Assembly (NCBI RefSeq): GCF_002443255.2
Contig: NW_019211455.1
Location: 41,724,837 to 41,788,836, forward strand
Origin: Varroa destructor
Taxonomy: Eukaryota > Arthropoda > Arachnida > Mesostigmata > Varroidae
Direction of reading: 5' to 3'
DNA: 64,000 nt
Under the pieces are notes generated by a model. That model did no database searches. It was not told where the DNA came from and saw nothing but the letters and a program-made list of their open reading frames with translations. The translations under genes and the position numbers were made by a program. This document shows positions 1 through 12,700 of this stretch, in pieces. Every line of letters starts with the position of its first letter. The first letter of the stretch is position 1.

Positions 1-3000
1 CCGGAAATTTATGCGAAACGATTACATGCATGCCTTCGTGCATTGAATAGAAAGCTTCTGCAATACAATCACCACGTCCTTAAACGGTGTTCCGGCTACC
101 TAAACAGGACTCGCTTTATCTATGACGTAGGTTTGCATAAGTTGGTAATCCCTTTGACGCATAATGTAAAACGCGCCGCCATTTCAACCGCGCGTTATAA
201 TAGCCGCGCTGAAGTAAACAAAGAAATCGCATAATGCGTCGTCATCGCTTTTGAAATTTCGGAACGGTTTTTCGTGCACTCCTAGCATATACGAAGTCGC
301 TGCTCAGCCGTTGAAATGCGTACGCGCTAACGTCAACAAAGCATTTTAAGCAATAACATAGGTGACCACTGTGCGTCACAATGTAAAATTCTGAGACAAT
401 AGCGATGGTAATGAAGAGAATTTGTTAATAATGGCGGAAACCGACAACGTTTGACACGAGCGGAAACTGTACGAAAAACAAGGCTCATTATGGGTGTGTA
501 CGGCTGTATGGGAAGAAGGAAACACGTAACGCAAACGGATTATACAATTAGAAAGGAGCGAAAGGAAAAATTTCATCGTACTCCTGAGGCTGCTGGGAAT
601 CAGGAGAAAAGAAATAATAGATATTAGAGTAACTGATGAAGTTTCTCACCAGCCGAGTAACCCGCAAGGGGCAGATGACCTCGACGTCTGCGGTGGGAAC
701 CCAAGGACACCGTTCGGGCAAAAGGGTAAAAAAAAAGCGAAACAGCGACTAACAATAACTAAGACTAACACATTTATTAAGGGAAAACAGTAGAAGCCGA
801 AAATATAAATAGCAATTTATTACAGTTAAACACATTTACGACCACCCGATTCATTCCGGTAACGCTTAATGGACAAGGGCCCTGGTTGTAAGTCTTCACT
901 GCAAAGAATGACCGTCTTTTCGTTCAAGCTTAGCATTAATTGATATTAAAGCTGTAGGCGCAACCGTCTTCACCTAAGTGCTGAGGGTCACACTGTTCTA
1001 TTCCGTCTGTACCATTTATACATAGACATTATGTGGTATCCTCAACATATCGTAGTAACACAGCGCAATAGTGTGGTCCCACATATATCGTTTTAACGCA
1101 GTGCAATATCGCAGCTCTAGATGTAGGGTTTTAGCGCAAATAATAGAACAACGCTCAACCGGTTGTATAATAAGTGTATAATAACAACCCTATCGTTATT
1201 GTGCGACTAATATGAATTACTACGCGTCGTTTTTTGGGGCGAAATATATAAGAGCGTTAATGAGGGAAGATAATATAGTTTAAGCAAGACAACAGCAAGT
1301 AGGTGGTACCTCCGTCGTACCTGTTCCCTGCGAGACTCCTTGCGGCAGTCGGCGACACAACAGGGTTATCCCCGAATTTCCGTCAGCGAACACACTCTAC
1401 ACCGCTAACACAGCAAAGAAGATGGAGCCGTTTGTAATTACGGTTAAATAACGGGAACTAGATGACAAGCTACGGCAGACAAGTGCACGCCTGTCTGTGC
1501 TACGTATGTTTGACGTGTGTCATACGTAAGTGTGCATGAGTGGCACAATAGTCTCACGGATGTACTAATGGCGAGCAAGACAAGCATTAAACTAACAAGA
1601 GAAAAGAACTGTGGAGTACAACGTGCACGGCAAAACGACGGGCGATTGTTACGTACTAGAGAATGGGATAACCCTTAGCACATGTACATGTACTTTTTTG
1701 TTCTTCATACACTTTAAGTTATACGATTTAAACTTTTTAAGTTTTTTTTTATTCAAATCAATCAAATTTGATTAGTGAGTGCCCCCTTCAATGTAGAAAG
1801 TGAACCATGTGGGTTGAAAAGAGTGCAATTTTAAGTAGCAATAAGATACAATATGGCACATATAGGGATATCATTAGTTTTAAAAAACTCAATATTGACA
1901 ATGGGTACCGTTAAAAAAGCTTTTGTTGTGAATACAAAGTCGCGGCTCGATGGAATTAGAGGCAACCTAAAGGAAGAATGCAACTTACTATTAACTTTCG
2001 CTTGTTTAGAGTAGAGGTCCAAAGTTTCGTCAATCTGAGTATAGCAATCGGCAAATATATTGCCTATCGAAAAATCGCACGACGGAACTCGAAACGTAAA
2101 ATTCGTTCTACAGCAAGTTGAAACACTGAATTACGAAAACAGATTTTTAAAAATGAAAAAGCTTCATTTCGCAAAGCAAGCATGAAGCATCATGAAAAGG
2201 ACTTCATTAAAAATGGTGAATACGGGCCGGTGTCGCTTATATCACTATAGCCTCGCTCTCCGAACACATATAGCTATCGCAAATATGTACATAAAGTTGT
2301 AGAAATCAGTCGTTTAGAAGCACGCCAATTTCGCTTTAACTTTTGACCGGCAGCCCCAGCGCAGGCTGCAACTTTCGGCGTAAAGTTCGATTGGCATAAC
2401 CTATTATATGTGAACGTTTTGTGGCTCTTTATGTCAGGTGTAAAATTCAACTTCAAATCGCCGTTCCTGCATTGAGCTCAGTTGGATTTTCTTTTGTGAA
2501 ACGAATACAACGGAAAGGTTTTATCACGCAACAATGCAGTAAACAGTTTCAATAGACTGCAGTGACCCTGAACGAGAACTTATTCCGTCGTTGTGTCCTA
2601 GTAGTATGCAAATAATAGCGGAATACTGTAGCTCCGTCATCGCCTTTTATTTAATAGCTATGGTATTGGGCCAGCTCGCACGTGCTGATTAACATGCACC
2701 ACTCATCTCTATGAACCGGAACGCGTTTATTGGGGAAAGGCTCAATTAACAACCGATGGTAAAACTATCTAATGTAACCAATAGACTGGCAACAGCAGGT
2801 GCACAACCAGTTCATCGAAAATCGATAACGAAAAAACAACTGGTATTTGTCATCAGTTAATATAATTCACTGTGAAGAATTAATATAGGAAGTATATGAC
2901 CTTTTGGAGATGTCCAAGAAAATTATATTTATCTATAAGTTTCTTTGGGAAATTCCTATATAGACCAACATCATATAGGGACAAATTCGTCAACGGAGTT

Positions 3001-4156
3001 TCTTATATGAGTGATCATTGAAGGATTATTAAGTAATTATTTTCCGAACTGAAAATATTACCCAGATAAGTATATAAAGACCTAGTTTGTAATTCAACTA
3101 TTCTTCGTTTGTTGTCTGTATGTCCATAAGTCATACATATCGGCTCTAAATTAAGCTCATTCTTGTGTAATAGAAATATAAGTTTTTTTTTATTCAATCA
3201 CGTCTGTTGTGTAGTGTAGAGCTATGTACCTTTATTCAATGTAATGATAAAGGTGTTATAAATTAGTTCTATTAAGTAAATATATAGATATCATACTATA
3301 ATTTAGTTAAACGTTTGCTAGTCACATAAAAATTAAGCATAGAAAATAAGTAAAATAGATGTCATAAAATATATAATTGACTCATTTATAGCTTTTCAGA
3401 TAGATGTTTGGTTTACTCATGCAGCGGTAGTGTGACACCTGTATGATGACAACGATTTCACAATTGTACATATCACAGGACACAATAACTTCAAGTAGCG
3501 GTCTTAGTATCCGCAGTGTCCATCAGCTACTTTGTCCGTTGGAAACAGGACCGAAATATCTATACTTATAGGCAAATTCTTCAACAGCGAGTACCGATTC
3601 CTTGGAGTGCGGTACTACGTCCTTTCAATGATGTTTCTGATTCAGATAAAATGCACCGTAGCAAGATTTTATTCTGTTTATGTATTTAGTAACAAATCTA
3701 TGCCACATCACTTTGCTTAGAACCAAATGCTTACTCGCAGATAGAGAGACTGAGGCGAGCTGAGTATAAATTAACCCAAGGGTGCCTTTTCTCTAGCATA
3801 TACATATATATATGTAAAATCCGCCAATGTTATATAAATACTGTACAATTTGTACGAATAAGGGAAGTTAGTTTTCCATTTATGAAGTTTTGAAGTGAAA
3901 TCGTCTAAGCCCTTGGTTAAGTATTTTCTTGGTTAAGTAAGGCATCGCGATCGCTCATATTCTTTTCTTTAATGACTAATTTCGTACGATATAGTGATCC
4001 ATCTTGATGTTTCAGCGCATGCCTTAGCGTTGTATCCATACTTAAACTACGTTGCATTACATTATAATATAAATGACAACCAGTAACGCTTTAAAGTTGA
4101 GTTTTATTTTTGCCGGACCCAAGTACACCAAACATCTTTCCTATTTAATAATCGTT

Positions 4157-4160
<4 letters not shown>

Positions 4161-4204
<44 letters not shown>
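4161..4204. repeat. (TA)n microsatellite
   Basis: About 22 uninterrupted AT dinucleotide units are seen directly. It is one of several long TA tracts in the window. Confidence 0.95.
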
Positions 4205-4207
<3 letters not shown>

Positions 4208-5731
4208 CATGTGCACATCAACTGGGTAGAACCGAGCTGACTAAAAATGAATCACAAACAATAAACACTATTACCATACTTGAGTGAATATTGGGACATT
4301 CTAGTTAATAACGACACAGCGAACAAATGTTTCAAAATCGTCTGCTTTGTAGGCGTTTTTCCTTGGTAAACACAACAACTGAAAGAGTCTGCGATGCCTG
4401 TGCGAGGAGTCACAGTTAAAGTTGTTCCTACCGAGCTGTCGCAAAGGAAATATATCACCGTTATATCCTAAATTAAACTAGGTGCCATAAGAATCGCCGT
4501 GTCCTTTCGCGTCCAGATGGCTAGTCGCAGTATGATGTACATATATCGTATACTGTTGTATATAGATGCTGTTGTAATTATTACGCGACCGCCAAGGCGA
4601 TAGCACGGAATATATTCTAATAACATTCATTTTTGACTCAATCATTACTTTTTTCTTGACCTTATAGACCTCTCTATATCGTGCTCAACCAAGTTCTCCC
4701 ATAGCGCGCCGTAATTACAAAGAAAATTTAAAGCCATTTTTACTATTAATGTTATTATTATTACTTAAGTTATTGTTATTATATGTTTACATATGTGTAT
4801 GCTAGATATCCTTCTATATTTTTCACTTTCACTCTGAAAGCACGACCGTCGTAGATTTCCGCTTTCGTTCATTCCGCCACGCCCTATAATGAACACGATA
4901 ACCACAAAAAAAGCACCGACCGCCCAACCATTTTGTTTAACAACAAGATGGCGTTAGTCGCAAATAGAGTCATCATCAATAGCAGAACTTCAATGTAATT
5001 TTCTCTTCAGCTTCCTAACATTATTATTATTATTATTTTACGATTTCATCATCGTTCCACTCATAAAATTATCGATATTCTATTATCCAATGCTTCCCCC
5101 ATATAGCTCGTTCTGTACGGATGCTCTCCATAGCGTATCATGAAAAAGAATGATAACTACGTGGGCAGAATTGATGACGCCGAGTGTAATCGGTCCACAC
5201 AATTAAGGCGACCTCTTTCATCGTTCGAATGCCTCATTACCGAGAATACATGCATATGTTTGGTGCTACAGAAGAATCTCTAATTTACTTTAAAAACTCT
5301 AACGAATCCTACAGTGTTTCTTAGTTGTTTAGGTAATTTTTTTTTGATCAGCTCTCTCCCATTCAGTTTCGCTTTTTTCTCTCTCTTAATTCGTTGAAAC
5401 ATCACCCCCACCATTCCATAGACGTTACGTATTGTAGTTGTTCCTTCACCATTATAGCCACCTCAAATTCGTTATAGCAGATGTAAACATGTCGTATTCA
5501 TTCAGCGTATTTTTATCGTATATTCGCGTAATTATATATACCTTATTACTGTATTGTTGTTATATTTGTTTCATTATTGTCACTCTCAAAGTATTGAAAC
5601 TGTTTCTTTGATATTGCTCCCTACGTACTGTTCTGGTAAGTAGATAGTATTTATTTCGCCTCTTTTTCTGCCGTTTTGTTTGCATTGTGTATGTTATGTT
5701 CCCTTCCGCAGGTTAGACCCTCTTTCTCCTA

Positions 5732-5749
5732 AATAAACGAACTGGAAAG

Positions 5750-5807
<58 letters not shown>

Positions 5808-5817
5808 TTCGTTTATT
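5732..5817. repeat. Perfect 13-bp inverted repeat around a (TA)27 tract
   Basis: The left arm AATAAACGAACTG (5732-5744) and the right arm CAGTTCGTTTATT (5805-5817) are exact reverse complements. They enclose GAAAGC-like sequence and a TA tract at 5751-5804. TA repeats are self-complementary, so the whole block could fold as one long hairpin or cruciform. Weaker similarity continues outside the arms (AGGTTAGAC on the left against the complement of GTCTGCAACCT on the right). It may be a small non-autonomous inverted-repeat element into which TA units expanded, but no target-site duplication was identified. Confidence 0.85.
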
Positions 5818-6617
5818 CTGTCTGCAACCTACCTGTTGCATGTCAGCATAAATTATTTTTAGTCTATGTAGAATCGGGTCTTTCGGAGAAACGGTACTCA
5901 GCTACATGGTATTACAATCAGACCGCACAGCCTGGCTAATGAGATTGTAGAAGTTTTTATTCTACATCCAGAAATAATGTTTCGACTCTTAAGGGACTCT
6001 ATGACGACGGTTTGGCTGTTAATTTGCAAGCATCAATATGGCGAAAAAAAACACAAGAAACCTTGACTCTCCAATTAAAATGCACCGTATCAAAAGTCAA
6101 TACAATGGTAACAGTGTTCATTGCTGCCGCTGGATTATTGATCAAGCCCGCCTATTCATTGATCAAGCCAGGATTAACTTGCAAATATAGTTTTATTTAT
6201 TAGTTAGTCGTTGTCCATTTAGTTTTACCGTTATCCTTTGTATTGTTGCTTAGCACATTCATACAGCGCACACATTGTTTTCGTGGATATATCATGTATA
6301 TATACATACGTGTCTAATTCGAACACCTAGATCTTAAACGCTAGCATATCAATCGTTACGAACTAGCGTCAGCGTCTAATAATTGATGTTACCTATAACT
6401 CGTTATTATTGTCAAATAGATAGAATTTATGATTTTGACCCAGGAAAGAAGGAAGCTTGGGTTGTCACTCGATATTTCCCGAAAAACTATCTTCATTATT
6501 ATTTGATTACCAATGGAAACGTGATTAGGAATTTTATCAAAGGGATACACACCCATTTTGAGTTCGTATCACTCTGCGTTGATTACTGAATGTATTCAGA
6601 CGTTCGGTGAAATCATA

Positions 6618-6620
<3 letters not shown>

Positions 6621-6667
<47 letters not shown>
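6621..6667. repeat. (TA)n microsatellite
   Basis: A run of about 23 AT units is seen directly in otherwise featureless AT-rich DNA. Confidence 0.95.
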
Positions 6668-6673
<6 letters not shown>

Positions 6674-9600
6674 TGGTATTTTATAAACCTAGATTTTCCT
6701 CTTCTTTTTCCAGACGCTTATCGTCGTTAAGAGTAGGCGTGTGCCATTGTAGATAAAAAATATTAGATGCGCTGATTAGCTGTCTTTAATCTCCCTAAAT
6801 ATACATTCAAGGCTTTCGTCTTTATTCAATTCGATCTTAAAACATAGCGTCCTTTTCTCCGTCATACCGTTGTGGGCGGAATCTATCGTCAAAAGCCAAC
6901 AATTGTGAACAAGCGTCTCACAGCCTCATTAAACAGCTGATGATATTTTTCGGATGTTAATTTGCCTAATCCTCAAAAAAACTTGCTTGCCCACAGCTTA
7001 AATCCATTTGCTTTTGTTCAATGCATGGTGATTTGTTATGATTGCTAAAGGAATTTTGTTTTCCACTTGGTTAGGTCATATGTTTACAAAAACCTTTTTT
7101 TTTTCATTGTAGTTTTCCTTGAGTCCACGTTATACAGATGTTATACAAATAGCTTAAGTGTGGGTGCATTTATTATTTGCGAAAAACCTATGGTTGGCCA
7201 TACTTTGACGATAATATTTTAACCCATTTATAAATGCTTTACTATTAACAATAGCCCCTTGTAAACATATGCCCACCACACAACGCCAACGTATGTATAC
7301 CGCCAACGTTTTTTGTAACGCTACGTACGTACTGCTGTAACTATATAATCAATAGCATTGGGCTGTGTACGGCTTGCTACATGAGGTCTCGCTGCCACTC
7401 TCGTGTCTTGCCGTTCTTACAACTCTCGTTTCCATGATCGTTTATAGTTATAACGAGACTATCAGTTATATATGTATCTTCGCGTCACTCATACCATTCA
7501 CCCACTTCACATCCAATTATCTCATATCCTCAAGCATGTAGCATCGTGATAATCTTCGCCGCGTTAAAACGATCCTTCTTAGCGCAATGGAGTTACGTGA
7601 AAAGTAATGCGAAAATTTATAATTAAAAACAATAATAATATAATAAAACGATTGATAACGATAATGCCTTTTCTACAAGATGCAACTTGTAGAACATCAC
7701 AGCCTTGAATCGATCATGAAACCCTGTGGACATTGTTTGAGCCCTTAGACGTTTTTCTCCCTATTATGTGTATTCCGATTACATATGTGTCGACCTCGTA
7801 TGTCATGAAAATCGTGTGTTTGCTCTAAATACTTCGAGAGTGTCTCTATTCAACCGAAATATAAATACTCACCTGCGATGTCACTACATCACCATGTCAG
7901 GTTAAGCCTCATGTCAGAAAAGGGATCGATTTCAAAACAATACCAAGATGTACTATGTTTACTCCTTATTAACGTTGTTTTTCGTAAGCTTGAGAATCTT
8001 CATTTATTTGTTTTTCTCCTATGATGGTCCTGGTAATCTTGTGTTGGTCGATCTTCTCTTGCCGCTGTCCCGAGCAGGACGCCTTCCCACACTCTTCAGC
8101 TTCGCAAGCCAATTGAACAACAGCGGGTACAGATCGCAAAGCCTCAGTTTTCGTCCTCCTGATTAGTGTTGGCGTGTTTCTCAATATAGACATTAACAAA
8201 ATATATAACCATTTTTTTTTGCACAACACAGACCAAGTGTTGCTTCTACAAATCAACCTAAATTGGAAATGAGGTCGACGTTCACAGAAGAGATTACACG
8301 TTCTGCCATTATTTTGTGTGTGTGTGTATTATTCATGACTAAGAGAAACCGACAGCTTTCACGACAATTGTTTATAGTAACAGTCATGGGTCACGCTCCT
8401 GTTAAGGAAGTGACGGCAGTCGTTTTACTAGATGGGTTCGTCCAAATCAATCAGGATGGTACCTAGAGAGTTATTCATGATGTTTTGAGATATGCGCATT
8501 GGCCAGCTCGACACGGAATGCTGATCGATTGTTTCGTTATAACATGCATTTCGTTAAGCAGAGGAAAAGCTCTGACGTGCTTTATTTTATGATACTTAGT
8601 TTGTAAAACAATTCAACCGAAGAAGCTTTGAAAGTATGAGTTAGGATGTTTGCCTCAAGCATTGCTTCAAAAAAGCGCCCTCCGGTAGTGTGGTATATTA
8701 TTATTATACAACAAAAAAGGCGTTCATTTACGTACGCATTATCAAATCGATATCTTGGAGTATTTAGACGATTTTGAGTACAATGAAATGTCATGCAAAC
8801 AATGAAGCTTAAGGAACGAGTTACGTTCGAGCGATTCCACTGAGCCTCTCGCATTTTTTCCGTCTCTCCGCACACAGGAATTTATGTGCTCAGAATAATC
8901 AAATGAGTATATTATAAAATTATGGCTTCTACTAACAGCGGATCGGCTTAAAATGGATTAAAACTAATAACATACTTATGCAGGGCGATAAGCTTTACAG
9001 ATTTTAGTCGACTTCAATTCCTTCGATGTTTATTGGGCGAAGTTTTAAGTTTTCTTCTCGACACGTTCGTTTTCCATTTGTGTATCCTTGTTCATGCCAG
9101 CTGAATCATAATGTTTAGGCAGAATTTCATTCAAATATCTTCATATTATAATTGATACAGGGCCAAGTTTTTTTCTTATAGACCTTTGATATATTTACTT
9201 TGTTTTTTTGCCCCTTCTGTTTTGAGTCATGTGGATTTTTCTCGCCAAAATTCTTTCAAAATCTACCTGCGTAAACATTCATTCATAACTTCGTTTTTCT
9301 ACATGCAAAGCGTGTTTTTTTTATTCACAATCTGCAGTGGCGGTACGCCCTGTACTAACAAAGTACTTGCGGTACGAAGGCGGACTTGGATGTATTTACT
9401 GAATCGCGGAACGAGAATTAAACCCGCTTATTCGTTTAGCAGCGATAGCGAAATCGTGATCAATTTCGGAAAAGAGTACCAACGCGTTCCAACTACTTCG
9501 AAGTTTGAAAATGGCGAGTAATGCACAGGTTTAAAATTGTTGTGCACAGTGTTTCTCATATCGTCTATCTCGAGCCATCGTGTCAAAAGGAGTGTGGGTG

Positions 9601-9700
9601 AAGTTACGTCAAGGTAAGCCGGTATACAGATATGAAGTGCGTGGAAGAAAGGTGGGCCGTGCTAAGGACGGGACACGGCTGACATCAACGAACTACAGCA

Positions 9701-12700
9701 TTACATGTCATCACCGCCGGATTGCGCCGTTTCACTAGCTTCTTCGGTATGGGCCGGATGGTGACCCTGGTGATGGGTCAAATGGTGGGGGCTTTCCTCG
9801 GCCAATTTGCTCTGCGAGATCGAGGCCTTGCGCTGCTGCAGATGGATACTGTCCACTGTGGGCACAGGTGGAAACGCTGGCGCCGCCTGGAAGGGTTCGA
9901 AATGGAAGTGATCCTTTCCTTTTAGCTGAAGCAAATACTTCGTGGTAATAGTGTTGTAGATCACGCAATGGTAAAATAATCTGAGTTAAAAAGCGGGCTT
10001 AGACACACTTCATTTTGCGCTGCTCCAAATTGGCCCTCTGAAATAATATTTAAGGATAGTAGTACAGAACGTACACTTAAAACGTTCATTCAAATAATAA
10101 ACAAGGCTCACTGGGTTGGAACGACTGACTTTTGTAGGCTATACGATACGAAGAGAAATGCAGATTTCAAATGGCTCGTTTTTTGTGATGACGCTTACAA
10201 AAAGACAGTTACTTAAGAAAACCCTTTATACAAAGGATAACTTACAGGGGACGCCTGGGGTGATTGTGGGGTAGGCGCCAACGGCGAAGGCTGTGCTAGA
10301 AGACGATTTCGCCCCTGCATGGCCATGTTGTAGTCTCCGCTGTCGAAATATTTTTGCTGTAATATAAGTACGTTTTATCAGACACAACAGACAAGCGTAA
10401 GTTAGTGATGGCTATAGCATAATATGTTCGACAAAAGATAATGCGTTAATTACCTATCCTACTCAGAGCGGCTTCTACATATAAACCTGATCCCTCCTGA
10501 TCACGAAGTCGACGCCAAACAGTTTTACTTTTTTCTTCAGTTAATAGGATCACTCCGCACGTTTTTTAATTTGATTGGATTGATTAATAATGAAACTGGC
10601 CAGTAACTGAATTTCGGTTCAATTAATGATCATCATTGATTTTATTTAATGATCATCTTCGTTCTACAGAGGCAATTTTTAAATTGGAAAATTAATTTTT
10701 AATATAATTTAAAATGTGGTACCTTTTTTTTAATTACAAAAAGTATGCATGCTAAGAACAGTCAAGTAGACTAACCAGGATTCCTAGAGTGACATCGATC
10801 GGAAATATGAGCCTACCAAAGAAATTTTGTTACCACACTTTGTTACGAAGTTGGACTTTGTTAGACGCTTGCGTTGACTTGCGATCTGCTTATGTTTATA
10901 GAAAAGATACCTACCCCACGATTAAGTTTCTTCTGGAGAAAATTTGAAGGTTTGTTGTGCTGCGGATACTTCTGCATCAACTTGGTCTCCTCGTGTTTCT
11001 CGGCCTCAGCCAGTTTCAACTGAAAATCGAAAGAAACCACACGGATCGTGACGCAGGAATGCAAAACTCGGCGTCAAATATGGTACTATCTAATATATAT
11101 TGTCTATAATTTTAAGTTTAAAAAATCGATCATAATCGACCCCAGCTCTTAGTTTTTTTCAAGCCTCAAACCTGACGCGATATGCGACGTCCTTGAAAAA
11201 AGTGAACAAATTGCAACTGACGCATAAGGAAACCCATATTAAACAAACGAAGCACAAGACGAGGTCCTTCCTGACAACCGGCATGAGACCACTGAACTTA
11301 CGTTATGTTGCTCATTTCGGAGAATTTTCGTACGACGCCGGCAAAAATCGGCGGAACTAATGTATTTTATTAAAAGAATTTCTGTAATAATAAAAGAATA
11401 TTTATTTTAACTTCATAAGTCGAAATCACATAAGAACCGGCTTCTGTCACATGATCTCCATCGCCGATACTAACATGAAACCTCTACTACCTGAAGCTGT
11501 TTTAGGTATTGAAATTCATATGAACTCCCCCTCACTTCCTAACCAGAAACCGAATTTGACGCCGGATTCGCTGACGCAGCAGTATCGACAGACTACTACG
11601 CTGTGTCATTATGTTGAATATTATTCTGTCGATTCAAATCCAACCCAGGATAAATGGGACTGCTCTTCAATGCATTTATCCCAATCGAGTTTCTTAACAA
11701 CCTGTTGTTAGAATAAATAAGCCGTCGTAATATCCTACTTAAACAAATGTTGAACTATGCGGTGCAAAAGCCATCTTGGTGATGCGCTCCCCGAAAGCGG
11801 AATATTTCTTCTGGACGAGAGGTAAACGGCTCTACATCAGTCCCATATAAAATGGAAAAAGTTCAATGGTAGAAGAAATGCGAGGGAGGGAAGCTTTATA
11901 TGAACTTGGCGAAAATTGCTGCCTGGCCAAGAAAGAATCGATTATTCAAAAGAATATATAAATTATTTTCACAAAAAAGACCTTTGCGCGACTATAATAA
12001 AATCGAAAATTTAGCGATTTTCTAGGAAATTATTGTAGATTATGATGCAGCGGTAACGTGACAATAGCTACTTTGGTAAAACGGATTCCATTTCGCATCA
12101 AAGTAAAAAACCAAAGTTTTTTGGTACTGATGCACTCATGTCTTGCTAATTAATTACTTATACTGTATATGTAAAGTATATGTGAAAAAGCTCAGTATAT
12201 GTAAATTGCGATTTAAACTACACAAGAAAGGTATCAATTACAGTGTTCATTAATTAACCAATTATGTAATTAAAGTGTCACAGCAAATAAATGTAAAAAA
12301 AATATTTCAGCTGTGGAGCGTATATAAAATTATGATTGTTGAAGGTAACCGGCGCCAGAGGGAATTGAGGTTATAAACGTCTGCCGCTAAATTTAGCGTA
12401 GTTTGAAACTGCACGAATTAACTTTGATCTAGAATTAGAGCCTACTGGCACGGCTGATATCGACGTTCGGAAAATGGACTGTTGTTAGTTTAGCTTCGAT
12501 TCTACTGCCTCAGCTAAGCATTGCTTTAGGCAACTGAACCTTTAAGGGGAACCACTCCCGGTTTTATACCTAAATCAACTTTATGCGTGCATGAGTTTAG
12601 AAGAAAACTACGTTATTATATCGTACCATCAGGAGAACAGGCGTTCATCATGTAACCTGATGCAACCGATTAAGCCATATGGCCATAATACCAGACAAGA

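Larger units (their letters stand above)
1..9337. other. AT-rich intergenic region
   Basis: No gene could be recognised here. The stretch is AT-rich with several TA and ATT microsatellites, listed separately, and only short ORFs (95 codons or fewer) with no recognisable motif. The region 7.95-8.47 kb is richer in sequence complexity and has overlapping short ORFs on both strands, but no convincing splice chain. A terminal-exon-like ORF near 9.34-9.52 kb on the plus strand is described under findings. Confidence 0.5.

Noticed and set aside
7948..8466. Cluster of short ORFs on both strands, one minus-strand frame of 95 codons
   Set aside because: Acceptors are weak, phases between candidate exons do not agree, and no homology is visible.
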